Positions 34,190-45,476 of a DNA stretch of 64,000 bases are shown here, in pieces (position 1 is the stretch's first letter; each line of letters starts with the position of its first letter). This DNA comes from Spongospora subterranea f. sp. subterranea. Its lineage: Eukaryota; Endomyxa: Phytomyxea; Phytomyxea; Plasmodiophorida. Below the pieces are notes generated by a model. That model did not search any database and was not told the DNA's origin. It saw only the letters and a list, made by a program, of their open reading frames with translations. The position numbers were made by a program, and so were the translations under genes. The DNA lies in contig JAUGWO010000112.1 in NCBI GenBank assembly GCA_049724395.1, forward strand, positions 372,001 through 436,000, in the 5' to 3' direction.

Positions 34190-36554
34190 ATGGGCAAAGA
34201 AGTCGTCAATACCTCAATTCGAGTCGTATGTCGGTTCCGTCCCCGCAATAATCTTGAAATCGAACAAGATGCTGAAAATGTGATCGATGTTATCGATGAT
34301 AAAATTGCCAGTATACAGCATCCAGGGCAGAAAGCGTATAGGTTCGATTTCGACCATGTATTCGATGAGTATTGTAGCCAGGCGGATATATTCAAGAAGA
34401 CGGCTGAACCAATGGTTTACGAAATATTACAGGGATACAACTCGACAATATTCGCATGTAAGAAGAGGGCGTGTGATTGAGGGATCAGCGAACCCGGGTT
34501 ACTCATTGGGCCGATCCGATACAGATGGGCAAACCGGCAGCGGGAAGACGTTCACCATGGCCGGGGATCGTGATAATCAAGGGCTGATCCCTCGAACGGT
34601 GCAACAGTTGTTTGATGGGATCGCTGGATCCGCCAGCAATATCGAGTTCACGATCAAGGCGTCATATCTAGAGATATATCTGGAGAAGGTAAATTGGAGA
34701 ATGCCAGGTAGAGGTGCTGCTATGAACACATCGCGATCCCCTGAACAATATAGGTTCGCGACCTATTGGATACGAACAGGGAGAATCTGAGGATCAGAGA
34801 AAGCCCATCTGGAATGCTGGTTGAAGGAGCAACCGAGATATATGTCGCATCCCCAGCTGAAGTGATGCAGGTTATGGAATTCGGTGCCTCTAATCGGGTC
34901 ATCGCATCGACCAGAATGAATCTAGAGTCGTCCAGAAGCCATTCAATATTCATCATGACCGTTCATCAACTAGATACGATCACGAAATCTAAAAAAAACT
35001 CGAAGTTATTGCTGGTTGATTTAGCAGGTAGTGAAAAGGTTGAGAAGACAGAGGCGTCTGGAACCGCTCTGAAAGAGGCACAAAACATCAACAAGTCATT
35101 ATCAGCCCTTGGCAATGTGATCAATGCCTTAGCTACGAATTCGGCCCATGTTCCATATAGGTAATATTTATATAACGTCTCTCATATCAATCGTTCAACA
35201 TCTCATCAAATCTACGAACAGAGACTCAAAATTGACAAAACTGCTTCGTGATAGTATTGGAGGCAATTCACTATGCTGTCTGATCATATGTTGTTCACCA
35301 AGCGTCTATAATGTTGTTGAGACAATCACGACCTGCCGATTCGGTCAGCGAGCGAAACTCATTCACAACAAGGCCGAGATCAATTCGGAAAAGTCGCTGG
35401 CTGAGTACAAGGCGTTGCTGGCCGAGGCAGAGAAGACAATTCAACAACAAACGGAAATCATCGAAATGTTGGAGAAGGGTCCGACTCTCCCAGGAAGTCA
35501 TATTGACCCAGAGGATGCGGTTGAAATCGGAGACGATGTATTTTTTGAGCCTTTACCAACGGTGACTCCAGCGCGATTGGAGATGCAATCGTCGCAGCGC
35601 CATTCAGTCGCGGCTGGGTCTGCGATTGTGGAACTACAAGATCAGTTGAGTAAGATTGAGAAGAAACTGGTAATCAGCCAGGATGAGGTTGAGGGATATC
35701 GGGATCGGCTATCGGATAAACAATCGGAGATCGCCATTCACCTACAGACGATCGAGAATTTGAACCTGAAACAACAGCAGTTAAAATCTGATCACATCGC
35801 AGATCAAGTCATCTTGAAGAAGATATCGGATGAAGCCGCCACCTTGTCGTCGCAAGCTGTGAAACTACAGATAGAGGTTGAGGAACAGAGAATGAGGGCA
35901 GAGAAGGCAGAGATGGAAGCGCAAAGAATAGAGAAGGAGCAAACCACGCGATTAGAAGGGCTGGGGACGTGGACCAAAGAATATGAACCACAGCCTAATA
36001 TCGATCCATCGTTGCCACCGAAACTGCAGATTGAATCCATATCCAGACAATACGCGAAACTGTTCTTCGAGCTGACCAATACGGTCGAGAAGCTGATCCA
36101 GTTGCAGGAATCGTACTCGGATCTGGAAGAGGAGCTGAAGGCGCATCGATCGTATAACGATAAGGGATACCTTGATGACGACTCCGTTAGAATACTATCG
36201 AAACGGGCCTTTGCTGAGACGCAAGCCGCTAGATTACGGGTTGAGAATGGGAGATTACAGAGGATTGAGCAAGGCCAAGCGCGATTATTGGATTCTTGGA
36301 AGCAACATATGACACAAATGGAGGGGGCTGTTGAAACAATATTAAAACTCAGCAGACGACGTCAGGAACAGAACGATATGATTACGGAAGCGCTGAAGAA
36401 AGAGGTTGAAGCATATAAATCCATGGCGTTGAGAAAAGTCGAGTCGCACGTTGGTGCGCCACAACTGCACGTTCATAAGCCACTTCATGGGGGTAAACCA
36501 CAGCTCAAACATATCGCACAAGATGACAATAGTGTGAAAATTGAAGACTTATGA
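34190..36554 (+). CDS. Conventional kinesin heavy chain (kinesin-1), short form
   Basis: Plus-end motor for organelle transport. Motor landmarks: VVCRFRPRN, YGQTGSGKTFTMAG (P-loop), NLESSRSHS (switch I), LLLVDLAGSEKVEKTEASGT (switch II), ALGNVINAL and DSKLTKLLRDSIGGNS. Introns are 34458-34524 (67 nt), 34689-34753 (65 nt) and 35161-35221 (61 nt). The neck (HNKAEINSEKSLAEYKALL) is that of fungal kinesin-1. A coiled-coil stalk follows. Total length is 723 residues against roughly 930 in filamentous fungi. The usual IAK tail motif is not found; the C-terminus is HVHKPLHGGKPQLKHI followed by an acidic end. The reading frame is clean, so the shortening looks genuine. Confidence 0.9.
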
Positions 36555-36628
36555 CCATAATGTGATCTAGATTAATATATCATGCAATTGTATTACAGGA
36601 TGAAGAACCGTTGATTGCGTGTAGTTTC

Positions 36629-38215
36629 TCAGAAATAAACCCTTATACTGCCGGCGATGGACATTTCTTGGAATTGATACCCTGACGATTGAGCATAAGC
36701 CAATACTGCTGGACGAACCTTTCCAACACCGGAATACGAATGGCGACCAACACCCGTGATCACATCCAAATAACGCCCTGATCGAGACCCAGTTTGGCTC
36801 CTACCAAACTCAGCACATAACTGCGATAACAACCTGTGGATTCGGTCAACGGCTTCGGTAGCATGCAATCCATGAACATCAACGACGTGACCTTGAAGAA
36901 AAACAAAAATTAGAATGAAATATATCCAGTTACTGAAGGATGAATTGTACCCAGTCCTTTGGCGACCTCAAGGTTCTCGTTTCGCGCATCGAATATCTGC
37001 CCAGATGCTTGTTGATGTAATAATTCCATCTGATTATGGTGGTATCTTCCTTTTTGTGATAATTCTTTGGCTAACGCGCCATCTCCTGTTAGATTTCACC
37101 ATTAAACACTAGCGAAACCATGACAAAAAGGTTGACGACACAATAGAACCTCTGAGAAATGCCGCTGTGGCATTAGTGAAATATGAATTACGGCGCCGGG
37201 CATGGTCCATTGCGGCGTCTCTTGATTCAAAATATACAGACGATATGGCATCCCCAGTTGTCACAATCGGCGTCGATACTGATAATCGCTCCTAAGACAG
37301 TGAACTTTAAGTAAAGTATGATGCTTGGCGGTGAAATACCAATAAACCTCTGGGCCATTTTGTTTGTGTCGATATAATGGAGGCGCCTTGATTGGCGCCG
37401 CCCCCATGGTTTTTACCTCTTTCGATGGAGGACCGAATCGCTCCCTGAGCACCTTTTCAGCGACTGATGCAAGATTTTTCCCATGAGTTCTAAGCAATCG
37501 TTCATTTATTGCTCTGACGCAGGGTGATATGATATACCTGAAATAATCCTCGACAAGTTGCGGATTTACATGCGCCCATTGTGCTTGAAGCGATTCCAAC
37601 TTCATCTTGGCGACCAGATCGAATGGAGCTGGATGGATTGGGGGATGAGGATGCGAAGGAGATATCACCCTAGATAATGATGGAGATATGGGAATGGGAG
37701 ATGGATCAGCCGACACCGTCGTCACATTATCTAGTTCATGAAGGAAGCTGCAATCAGATCCACGAGCACAATGGCCACGAAGATAGAAGCGGCATATTGC
37801 AGACCGATCAGTCTTTGAATGAAGGAATTGGCAATTGGCGATTAAACAATGGCCATTCAAAAAATATTTACAGACTGGTGTAGAATTGACGATGGATTTA
37901 GGGTCATCTTGTTTTGAACCAGACTCAGACAAATTTGAGGAAGGAGATGGGGTTGGAGTTGATAAAGCAGCCAGAAGGCGCTCAACACAAATCATAAGAT
38001 CGTTGTCATGAGCAATTAGGAAAGCCTGAAGACTTAGAGAAGGTAAACAAGGAGAAGGCGGGGAATGGAATGGGGATAATATCTCACCTTGATGGGTGTA
38101 ATTCAGGGAATATATTCACCAATAACGACAACTGGTTGGGAATACCTTGGACAGGTGATTCATGGGCCGATGATGATATGGATGGATCGAACGCAGGCGC
38201 ATTGGGGTTCATCAT
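36629..38215 (-). CDS. CUE - CCCH - DUF1771 - Smr protein
   Basis: Putative RNA surveillance nuclease or ubiquitin-linked RNA-binding protein. Exon 1 gives a CUE-like ubiquitin-binding helix bundle (LSLLVNIFPELHPS, then SLQAFLIAHDNDLMICVERL after an intron). Two CCCH zinc fingers follow: CKYFLNGHCLIANCQFLH and CRFYLRGHCARGSDCSFLH. After further short introns come DUF1771 (SSVYFESRDAAMDHARRRNS, ALAKELSQKGRYHHNQMELL, ASGQIFDARN) and the Smr domain (HVVDVHGLHATEAVDRI, DVITGVGRHS). The Smr DxHG-type motif (DVHG) and the GxGxHS block are present, so cleavage activity is possible. Similar CUE/DUF1771/Smr proteins are known in plants and fungi. Intact over four or five exons. Confidence 0.82.
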
Positions 38216-39087
38216 GACATATCTGTTTATGATATGAGAGCGCGCGGTCCAGGGAGACAGATGACCGCCAGATCACCGCCTTCAGAGAGTGATTCGGTCT
38301 CCCAGACAAACCACCGCCGTTATAATCAGAGAGTGGTTTAATCTCTTGTGCGACAGATCACCGCTCTTATTAGAGTGTGGTTCGGACTTCACCTCATTAA
38401 TGGGATTATATCGATAGTGTGTCAGATGAAATTGATTTTTAACGGGTTGGGATTGCCAATCGGCGTCTCGAATAACAAACAGATGGGCATTATGGGAAAT
38501 TACATATTTGAACCGATAAAGACAACCGGATATATTTAACCAGTCGATGTTTATATCAGTCTATTTTATACATCAAAAGATTACTGAGGATTGTGATGTA
38601 CTTTGTTCTGTTTAAGGGATTTATTGCACAGTCTTTCATTGATCATTTGACAGTATTGTCTGGATTTACAGACCTTAATCAGAATTCAGCCAAACACCAA
38701 ATAAGGAATTCGCGATTATCTAGGAGAATTGAATGTTCATGGGATTATCCAAATAATATGACCATCATTGTTTCAGAATTATGCCGTTTTATTGAAATCA
38801 ATGAAACTGATTGAAATGGGGTATCGTCCTGTGATTATAACCAGCAATACTCATATAGGCTAACAAGGGAATCAATATCGATAGAATTGGCAATATAATT
38901 CTGCTATCAGTTTCAGATCTGTTCAGTATCAGGTGTCTGATCAAATCACAATAAAGTACCTTTTCGGTTCAATTTGGTGAATTAATATTGACGGAGTGAT
39001 ATTTATTCCCCCCGGCGGTATTGGTTTATCCACAAACCTGGCGAATATTGGGAGAGCGGTCAAGGGAATCATCAGGAACCGTTGAGG
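38216..39087. other. Intergenic with short degenerate repeats
   Basis: Around 38240-38395 three imperfect copies of a roughly 48-bp unit occur (containing cagatcaccgc or cagacaaaccaccgcc, then agagtg). The rest is AT-rich, with short frames but no motif. Confidence 0.5.
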
Positions 39088-40060
39088 ATGACGTCCAGGA
39101 GCCAATACCAATCAAGGAAATCATACCATCCTGGGCGGCAATCCAATCAGGCCAAGGTGAGGGCGGCCGAACAGGTTCCCAAGGCCATTGGCCTGGCCGA
39201 GGCGGAGCGGGAAGCCCAGCTACTCAAGGAAAGGAAGGAGGCGGCGGCGATTGTGGCAAGCGGTGATCAGCTATTGAGCGAGAGGGAGAGTGTCTCATTC
39301 CTTTACAGGGCGCCACCAGGGTTAGACCCCTTCCAACCCGTTCCAATCCTATCAATTCGGGTCTGATTTGGACAATTATCAGATATTATAGGGATAAAGA
39401 AGCAGAGGAGCTAGCTGATCGCCAAAGAAAACAACAGGATCCATCTTTATTAACACTAAAGGATAAATTCCCAGAGATAAGTAATAATGGATTCGGGGAA
39501 CATTATTGGATTGTGTTCATATATCTGATTCTTATGGTGTTTTAGAAAATGCCCCGACAACATCTAAGATCGCCAAGGATATGGATCTTCGTGTTAATAT
39601 GTTAGGGAAGGTCCTTCGCAATGTCCAATGCTCTAAATGCCAAGCTTGGGGCCATAAATCATGGGATCGTGAATGCCCGCTTAAAGATGTACTGGTTCAA
39701 GCCGATATAGAGAGAAGGGATCGTGAGGACCCGATGCGCTCGTTCGCTGATCAGTCGGTAAACGAGGTCGGGAAGGGGATTGTGCTCAAAGAAGAGATAG
39801 TAATACGGGGAGGGGGCGACGCTACCAGCGATAATCAACAGCTGATCCCAATCTCTGATCACGATAATATATCAGAGCCAGATCCAGAGATGGCCTTTGT
39901 CATGAAATTGACATCAGAACAAAGGGCGGTCTTGTTGAAGAAGCTCAAGAAAAAGGACAAGAAGAGAAAGCGCGCCAAGTTAAGCCAGAAGGAATCGAAT
40001 ACCCAACATGTTGACCCAAATAACACACAATCATCGTCTAGAAGGCGCAAGGGGAATTGA
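39088..40060 (+). CDS. CIR1-like (CBF1-interacting corepressor, N-CIR domain) protein
   Basis: CIR1-family proteins sit in spliceosome- and Notch-corepressor-linked complexes. The N-CIR domain is present: KSYHPGRQSNQAKVRAAEQ, an EREAQLLKERKEA helix and SFLYRAPPG. After an intron of about 71 nt (39319-39389) comes DKEAEELADRQRKQQDPS, and after another (about 39482-39544) LRNVQCSKCQAWGHKSWDR with ECPL, matching the C-x2-C-x4-H-x5-C knuckle of CIR1 ([23 protein letters not shown] type). The C-terminus has EMAFVMKLTSEQRAVLLKKL and a lysine-rich tail. The start ATG at 39088 directly precedes the conserved block. Confidence 0.8.
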
Positions 40061-40397
40061 AAATAAAGTCTGGTTAATACGATGGGCGATTATCTGAGGA
40101 GGCTGCAGGTCTGGTTAAGGAATGATATGAGGAGGAGGGAGGTGTTGGTTAACACACTATATGAGGATAAGGGAGGTAGCCGGCGCCGATCCCGATCGCG
40201 TTGATCGGGCCTGTGCAGCCCCTCGCGATGTGATCTGTGCTGGGCAGACCCGATTATATATGAGATGGGCAGAGGTCGTCTCGCTCCGCTTGCTGTCATT
40301 GCCCTATCACCACCACCACCACTTCCTCAATAATCCCTCACCAACACCTGTCAGGGGGATTGGGTCAGCAGCACCAGGGACTAGGGAACGGCCGACC

Positions 40398-41603
40398 ATG
40401 TCGGGCAAACAATGGTATTACTGTGATACCGATGGGCAACAGCAAGGGCCTGTTGCCGATGACGCCTTGGTCAGTGAATATCATGCTGGCCGCATCAATA
40501 ACGATTGCCTCATTTGGAGCGATTCTTTACCGGATTGGTATCGACCAGAGGTCTCACATCCTCGAACCTGCCAACAATAATGCTGTTTATGGTCTATAGG
40601 ACGCCTCTCAAACAAGTTGACGAGGTTTTCAAACTAATTGTCCCAGAAAAACCGCCAGGTTGTAATATCGATTAACCTGTGGATATATGGCTTATCGTGA
40701 ACATGTTTTAGTCGCAGCGGTTAAGAGTCTAGCCTCGATAAAGAAACCCAGCGATGCCAAATCAGGGCCTTCTCCAAAACTCGGTTTAGCCAGAGGTTCT
40801 TCAAATGCAACTCTTGCAGAGGAACTATCGCCAAAGAAGACATCGGCAAACAGCGCCAAGGTCAGCGCTATGTCGTATTTCACAAAACCAGCTAATTCAT
40901 GATCTTTCTGGGCAGACTTCCGACGGGAAATGGTCGAAAGTTGAGGGAGTTGACGGATATCCTTATTACATGTGTGTACGCCCTACATTTTCTTCCCGAT
41001 CAATAATGATCTGTTGTTTTTTCAGAAATCTAGAAAGCCAGGAGACAACATGGGATAGACCTGACGACTATGTTAGCGATGAAGACGCTCGCAACAAAAC
41101 TAAAGTAAAACCTTTGAATGAAGCGTCAAGAACAGTGAGCGTGAAATCTGTGGCAATCAAACCAAGCGCCACAGGTACCAGTACTGTATCAGATGATGTA
41201 AATAACAAAACGTCATGAGCAAATGTGATGATGGTTTTGAACGATTCAATAGGGATCAGCAATTGCCGAGTTGAAGAGCAACATTGCCACTCTCAAAATT
41301 GATGCTGAAAAGGGAACTACAGAACTGAAGGGCCTGCTCAAAGTGAGGGATAAAAGTCATGAAGATGCTGCTGCTCAAAACGAAAAATCAATATCAGAGT
41401 TGAAAGAGGAAATGATAGCGGAGAAGAAAAATGTCGCAGATTTGAAAGCGGAGCTAGCTCACAACCAGAAAACCATTGCGTCAATGCAAGCGTCATTAGA
41501 TGGCGTAATCAGTGAATTGTCAGAGCTTAAAAAAGCGTCGCAATCCAACTTCAAGTCAATCAAGAATTTCGCTAAGTCACTTAATGACGGAATCAAGGAA
41601 TAA
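40398..41603 (+). CDS. GYF_2 - WW - coiled-coil protein
   Basis: Adaptor-like protein of unknown role. Exon 1 is a GYF_2 domain (WYYCDTDGQQQGPVADDALV, LIWSDSLPDW) completed after an intron by TPLKQVDEVFKLI. A low-complexity linker follows (SPKLGLARGSSN). A WW domain comes next (GKWSKVEGVDGYPYYIN then SQETTWDRPDDY). The last exon is a coiled coil of about 110 residues (IAELKSNIATLK ... FAKSLNDGIKE). About five introns of 50-65 nt are needed, each placed by GT..AG ends and domain continuity. Both domains bind proline-rich ligands, as in some splicing factors; the combination was not recognised as a named family. Confidence 0.72.
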
Positions 41604-41707
41604 ATCCCTGAACCAAATTGTTTAAAAAGCTGATAAACCCACACCCACCGATTGTAGAGTCGTGAATATCAAGTGATGTATTGAAAACTGAGTCGGGAAC
41701 CGAAAGA

Positions 41708-42472
41708 TCATAACAATTGATATGCAGCAATCAACGCTGAAATTAGACCACCAGCTCCGAGAACGCCATCGTTAAACTGCCAGCCAAGGACAGACTGGGT
41801 TAAATTAAACCCATTGGCAGCAACGGGCAGGTCGCCAAATCCAGCAACAATCTTCAGCAATATCGATGTACGATCCTTCAACAAGGCAACCGTGGCTGCC
41901 GAGGCGTCCGGCCCCGCTTTCGCGCTGTCTTCCTTTTCAAGATTATCTCGCAGTTGGACGAACTGAATAAGAAGACCAAATACAATGCCAATGAACCACC
42001 CCCGATTGGCATGAAGGGTGACACTAGTCGGCTCGAACGTGAGAAACTTCGCTTTACACAGATACACAATGGTGTCATTGAGCCAGTACCTGCAAAACAG
42101 CCATGATGTGATTATCAAAGCCATAGATCACCATCGTTTTACCACAGACCATGCAAATCCGGCACGAGATAACACAGTTAACCATTGGATCACCTTTCCG
42201 TCTTTCGTATTATCAAGAGCAGTCAATATGGACTTATATTCTTGGGCCATGTTAGGAAATCTCCATAATTTTCTGGCGTCACGCGACATTGCAAATAACC
42301 CCTTGAAGCGTTGCCCAAGATCGTTCTTTGGATCATTTTTCAACAGCATGTACATAAACAGACGGCTTCCATACTGAACGGCTTTGGTGACTTTATCCCG
42401 GCCAGCGTAGGTTTTCGTAAGAGCTAAGAAAGGGTCCAATCCCGGAACTGTGCATGACTTGGTAAGACTCAT
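41708..42472 (-). CDS. PEX11: Peroxisomal membrane protein PEX11
   Basis: Peroxisome elongation and division factor. The N-terminus has LDPFLALTKTYAGRDKVTKA and the amphipathic, membrane-remodelling segment (AVQYGSRLFMYMLLK). The FAMSRDARKLWRFPNMAQEY block is the family's conserved S-R-K..R helix. After an intron of about 44 nt (near 42091-42134) comes RWYWLNDTIVYLC and two hydrophobic segments, including the C-terminal one (GVLGAGGLISALIAAYQLL) that ends the protein. Start at 42472 gives the usual short cytosolic lead. Length about 240 residues, as expected. Confidence 0.88.
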
Positions 42473-42774
42473 TAATATCGACGCGATCACTATGTATGTA
42501 CTGATTAAGCGGCGGAGATGGAGATATTTCCAAGACGGGATGTCCTGTGGTCTATACTCGTATGATCGGCCTGACCGATGACTGTACGGTATGTGATGTG
42601 TAACTGGATAAGGGGGGGGATGACAGTCACACACTTACAGCCCGACTGTGGCCAATTGCCGATACCGCCATACGTCGACTGCACACATTGATCTGGTCAA
42701 CTTTATCGGCAAAGGATGGATCATCGAGTGAGAGGACGTTTTCGCTGGGGGTAAACCGTAAAGTTATTGATTCA

Positions 42775-43760
42775 TTAATTTGGGTTAACATTCAAGAGCA
42801 TGTTGTTCCCGTTGGGAAGATACGTCACATTGCGGGACCGAGATAGAGCATCGGCAACGTGCTTGGCAGTTTCGATACGGCGAATTGCAATCAAACCATC
42901 TCCTGACTTGGCAATAGCATCAGAGATTAATGTGGCCGCTTCAGATTCACCCTCAGCTTGAATGATTGCGGCAAGCTTCTCTTGTTCTGCCTTCAACACG
43001 ACGAACTTAGAACGTTCCGCCTCTTGCTGGGCAACTTGCTTCTGTTCAATAGCGGCACTGAATTCTCTAGAGAAATTGATGTGGGTCACAGACACGTCAT
43101 CCAAAAGAATGTTGAATTCTCCGGCTCGCTGAGTCAGCCCTTCACGAATGTCCTTTGAAACTTGGTCTCGCATTGTCAACAACTGATCAGCATTATATTG
43201 GGCTACAGTGGGATTTGAGAACTTCGTTGCCAATAGAAGGAAGAACACGTTCGTCATAATCAAGACCAAGGTGCCGATACAAATCTGGCAGTTGCGACAC
43301 GTTAGGCTTTGACAAAACCCGCAACGATAGATTGACCACTTGAAGATCTTTCGTTCCGGTAGTAGTAGAAATTGTACGAGGCCGTGTGCGAACCTACAAA
43401 AGATCGGTCAACGCTGATAACGCAGCAAGCGATTGTTATACGTCAAATATAATTGGCATTTGCAGAAGGGGGATCAAGAAATGGGTTCCTATCAATTCGT
43501 CAGCTGCTGCAGCACTGAAAATTAGGAAGCTTACCTTCTGGGACAATGTAATCCTTGATACCAGTGAACCTGTCAAAAATAACAGCACGGTGTCCGGCTT
43601 CAACTGATGACAAGAAAGCTTTAGTCATGGAAATTGTGAAAACTTTGAAAGAAAATGAACTACCATTGTACATTGACTGCTGAATTGCAGTTGCTGCTGT
43701 ACCAAGGCCAATGGCCACGGCAGCCAGCCTGCCACTAAGACCCGCGAATGCTTGAGACAT
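42775..43760 (-). CDS. PHB1: Prohibitin-1
   Basis: Ring-forming scaffold of the inner mitochondrial membrane, partner of prohibitin-2. Exon 1 [19 protein letters not shown] is the anchor; [20 protein letters not shown] opens the SPFH domain; after a further intron [20 protein letters not shown] and [16 protein letters not shown] follow. The coiled coil is [18 protein letters not shown] and the C-terminus [10 protein letters not shown]. Between SIGNEVLKS and [10 protein letters not shown] the frame shifts by one base at a GGG run (plus strand 43210-43212). Without one of the three the family sequence reads through, so this is most likely an assembly or sequencing error rather than a dead gene. 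Confidence 0.88.
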
Positions 43761-44163
43761 GTCAATTAAACAGCAAAGAGAGGCAAATGGACTTCAGTCG
43801 TTCGTAATGATATGATCTTGTAGGACACGGACACCGGGGCGGATCAACTGCGGCCCCTCTCCAGTCACAACCCCTGCACTGCAGACAGCGATGGGAGGGT
43901 GTTGCTGCTTGTGTTCGGTGCTTTTGAGTATTGTTGACCCAATTTCACACGGTTGCATAGTTGCGATTATGAAGAAATCTGATGTGGTGATTCGCTGAAA
44001 ACATATTTACGCTTTAATTTGAACGATTTATTATCAAGCTCGAAGTCTTTCGTATGATAAATGGCCACGTTATCAATTATTCAACCCGGCGAGCGACAGC
44101 ACTTCTGAATTATTATCAATTATAAATACGAGAATGCAAAATATGTCGCCAAAATTACGGTGC
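43761..44163. other. Intergenic, nothing recognised
   Basis: AT-rich interval between prohibitin-1 and a LINE fragment. No gene or repeat was seen. Confidence 0.45.
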
Positions 44164-44436
44164 TTAACAGAACCGTATCTGTTCGCAACACCATTTTTCA
44201 GCTGCAATCGACTGGAAACAAGTTCTTATGGACTTACTGAAAAGTTTCCTTTCCCATGGCTCAAGCATGTACAACGCCGTAAGCAGATTATAATGCATGT
44301 GGAGATCTTGTCCTACGCGAACCAGCACATTGGGTCGCTTGGGGCTTTGTTCTTCAACGTTAATGGAGCGAAATTTTCCTCCGGCCAATAAGGCCATATC
44401 ATCTGCATAAAGCGTCATATTCCCCAAATTCACCAA
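44164..44436 (-). mobile_element. LINE (non-LTR) reverse-transcriptase fragment
   Basis: A 90-residue open frame with the polymerase catalytic box LYADDMALLAGG near its start, the Y/F-ADD signature of non-LTR retrotransposons. The downstream sequence is in one frame, but no further RT or endonuclease motif is present and both ends stop abruptly, so this is a short 5'- and 3'-truncated scrap. Confidence 0.6.
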
Positions 44437-44638
44437 TTACTGAGTGCCAAAGGGCAACGTAAAACCCGAGTAATCGTGTAAAGACTGAGAATGATGGCGC
44501 TGCCCATTCCCATCACTGTCAACTGTAACGATCAGAGTACTGTAGATCTGTCGTCAGGGGCCGACATGCTTGGGCAACATTCTCTCCTGGGGTCACCTAC
44601 CTTGGGAGACGCGGCTCATGGGCAATGCCCTCCTTGGT

Positions 44639-45400
44639 CTATGCCGAATGGGACGTCCGTCGTTGCGTCTGTATCTGATTCACAAATTCCGACAAGATCT
44701 TGATAACGCAGGATGCTTGGGTCAGCGATATGCATTCAATTTTTATGTTTGACAGAGTTTCTTGCTCTATCATCATTTCATCCAGCAATTTGCTTTTTTC
44801 TAGCGCATCCATCAACTCTGACTTCGTGAAGAGAAGCAAAATCAGCGATTTTCTTGGACGAAATCTGTGCCAGCCGTGCTATTACGAGCCTGTACATGGT
44901 TTAGAGACACAAGATGATCAAACAAGCAATGTCGGACCGGGATTGTTGCAGACGGCTGGCATCGGTTGCATCAACTGTGCAGATGATGGCATCCGCGCCA
45001 CCTACTAGTTGTTCTCCTTCTTTGGTTTGTGATAATCGACCTGGAGTGTCCACGAAGTTGACGCAGTCGTTTCCAATATATACAGGGTGTTCGGAAATCC
45101 GGGTTGTTGACGGCGGTCGCGGAATACAGTTCGGGTTGTCAAGAAGTTCTACTGGGGCATCAAGCTTCGCTATGAGCGATGTTTTACCACTAAAAGGTAA
45201 TCCCATAAGAACTCTTGAAAAAAAAATCCGCTTAGTAGAAGTCAATAAATTTTCGACATCCCTTACACCACGATTGGTTCATCAAGAACTGGGTATATTG
45301 TGGCCACGGAACGCTTGGTTTTAGGAACTTGTGGAAGCAACTGCTTATGAATATCGTAGTGTTTCGACGGCGAACATATCCATGAGCAGCAACAGTTCAT
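44639..45400 (-). CDS. SRP receptor beta-like small GTPase
   Basis: SRbeta is the ER GTPase that anchors SRalpha. Exon 1 (from ATG 45400) is MNCCCSWICSPSKHYDIHKQ and runs to PIVV. After an intron ending at a T-rich acceptor comes VLMGLPFSGKTSLIAKL (P-loop), then FVDTPGR (DxxG), and a segment VGGADAIICTVDATD. A last exon has LILLLFTKSELMDALEKSKL and ends IKILSEFVNQIQ. The order and spacing match SRbeta, but the G4 motif is TKSE instead of NKxD and no N-terminal membrane helix is visible, only a cysteine cluster. The join between the middle and last exons (44890-44945) could not be resolved in frame. Confidence 0.6.
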
Positions 45401-45476
45401 AGACAAATGGAGTTTAAAGGTACGGTACGAACATTAACTGGATGCGATCGTCATCTTGGATGATCCAGAGCCATAT

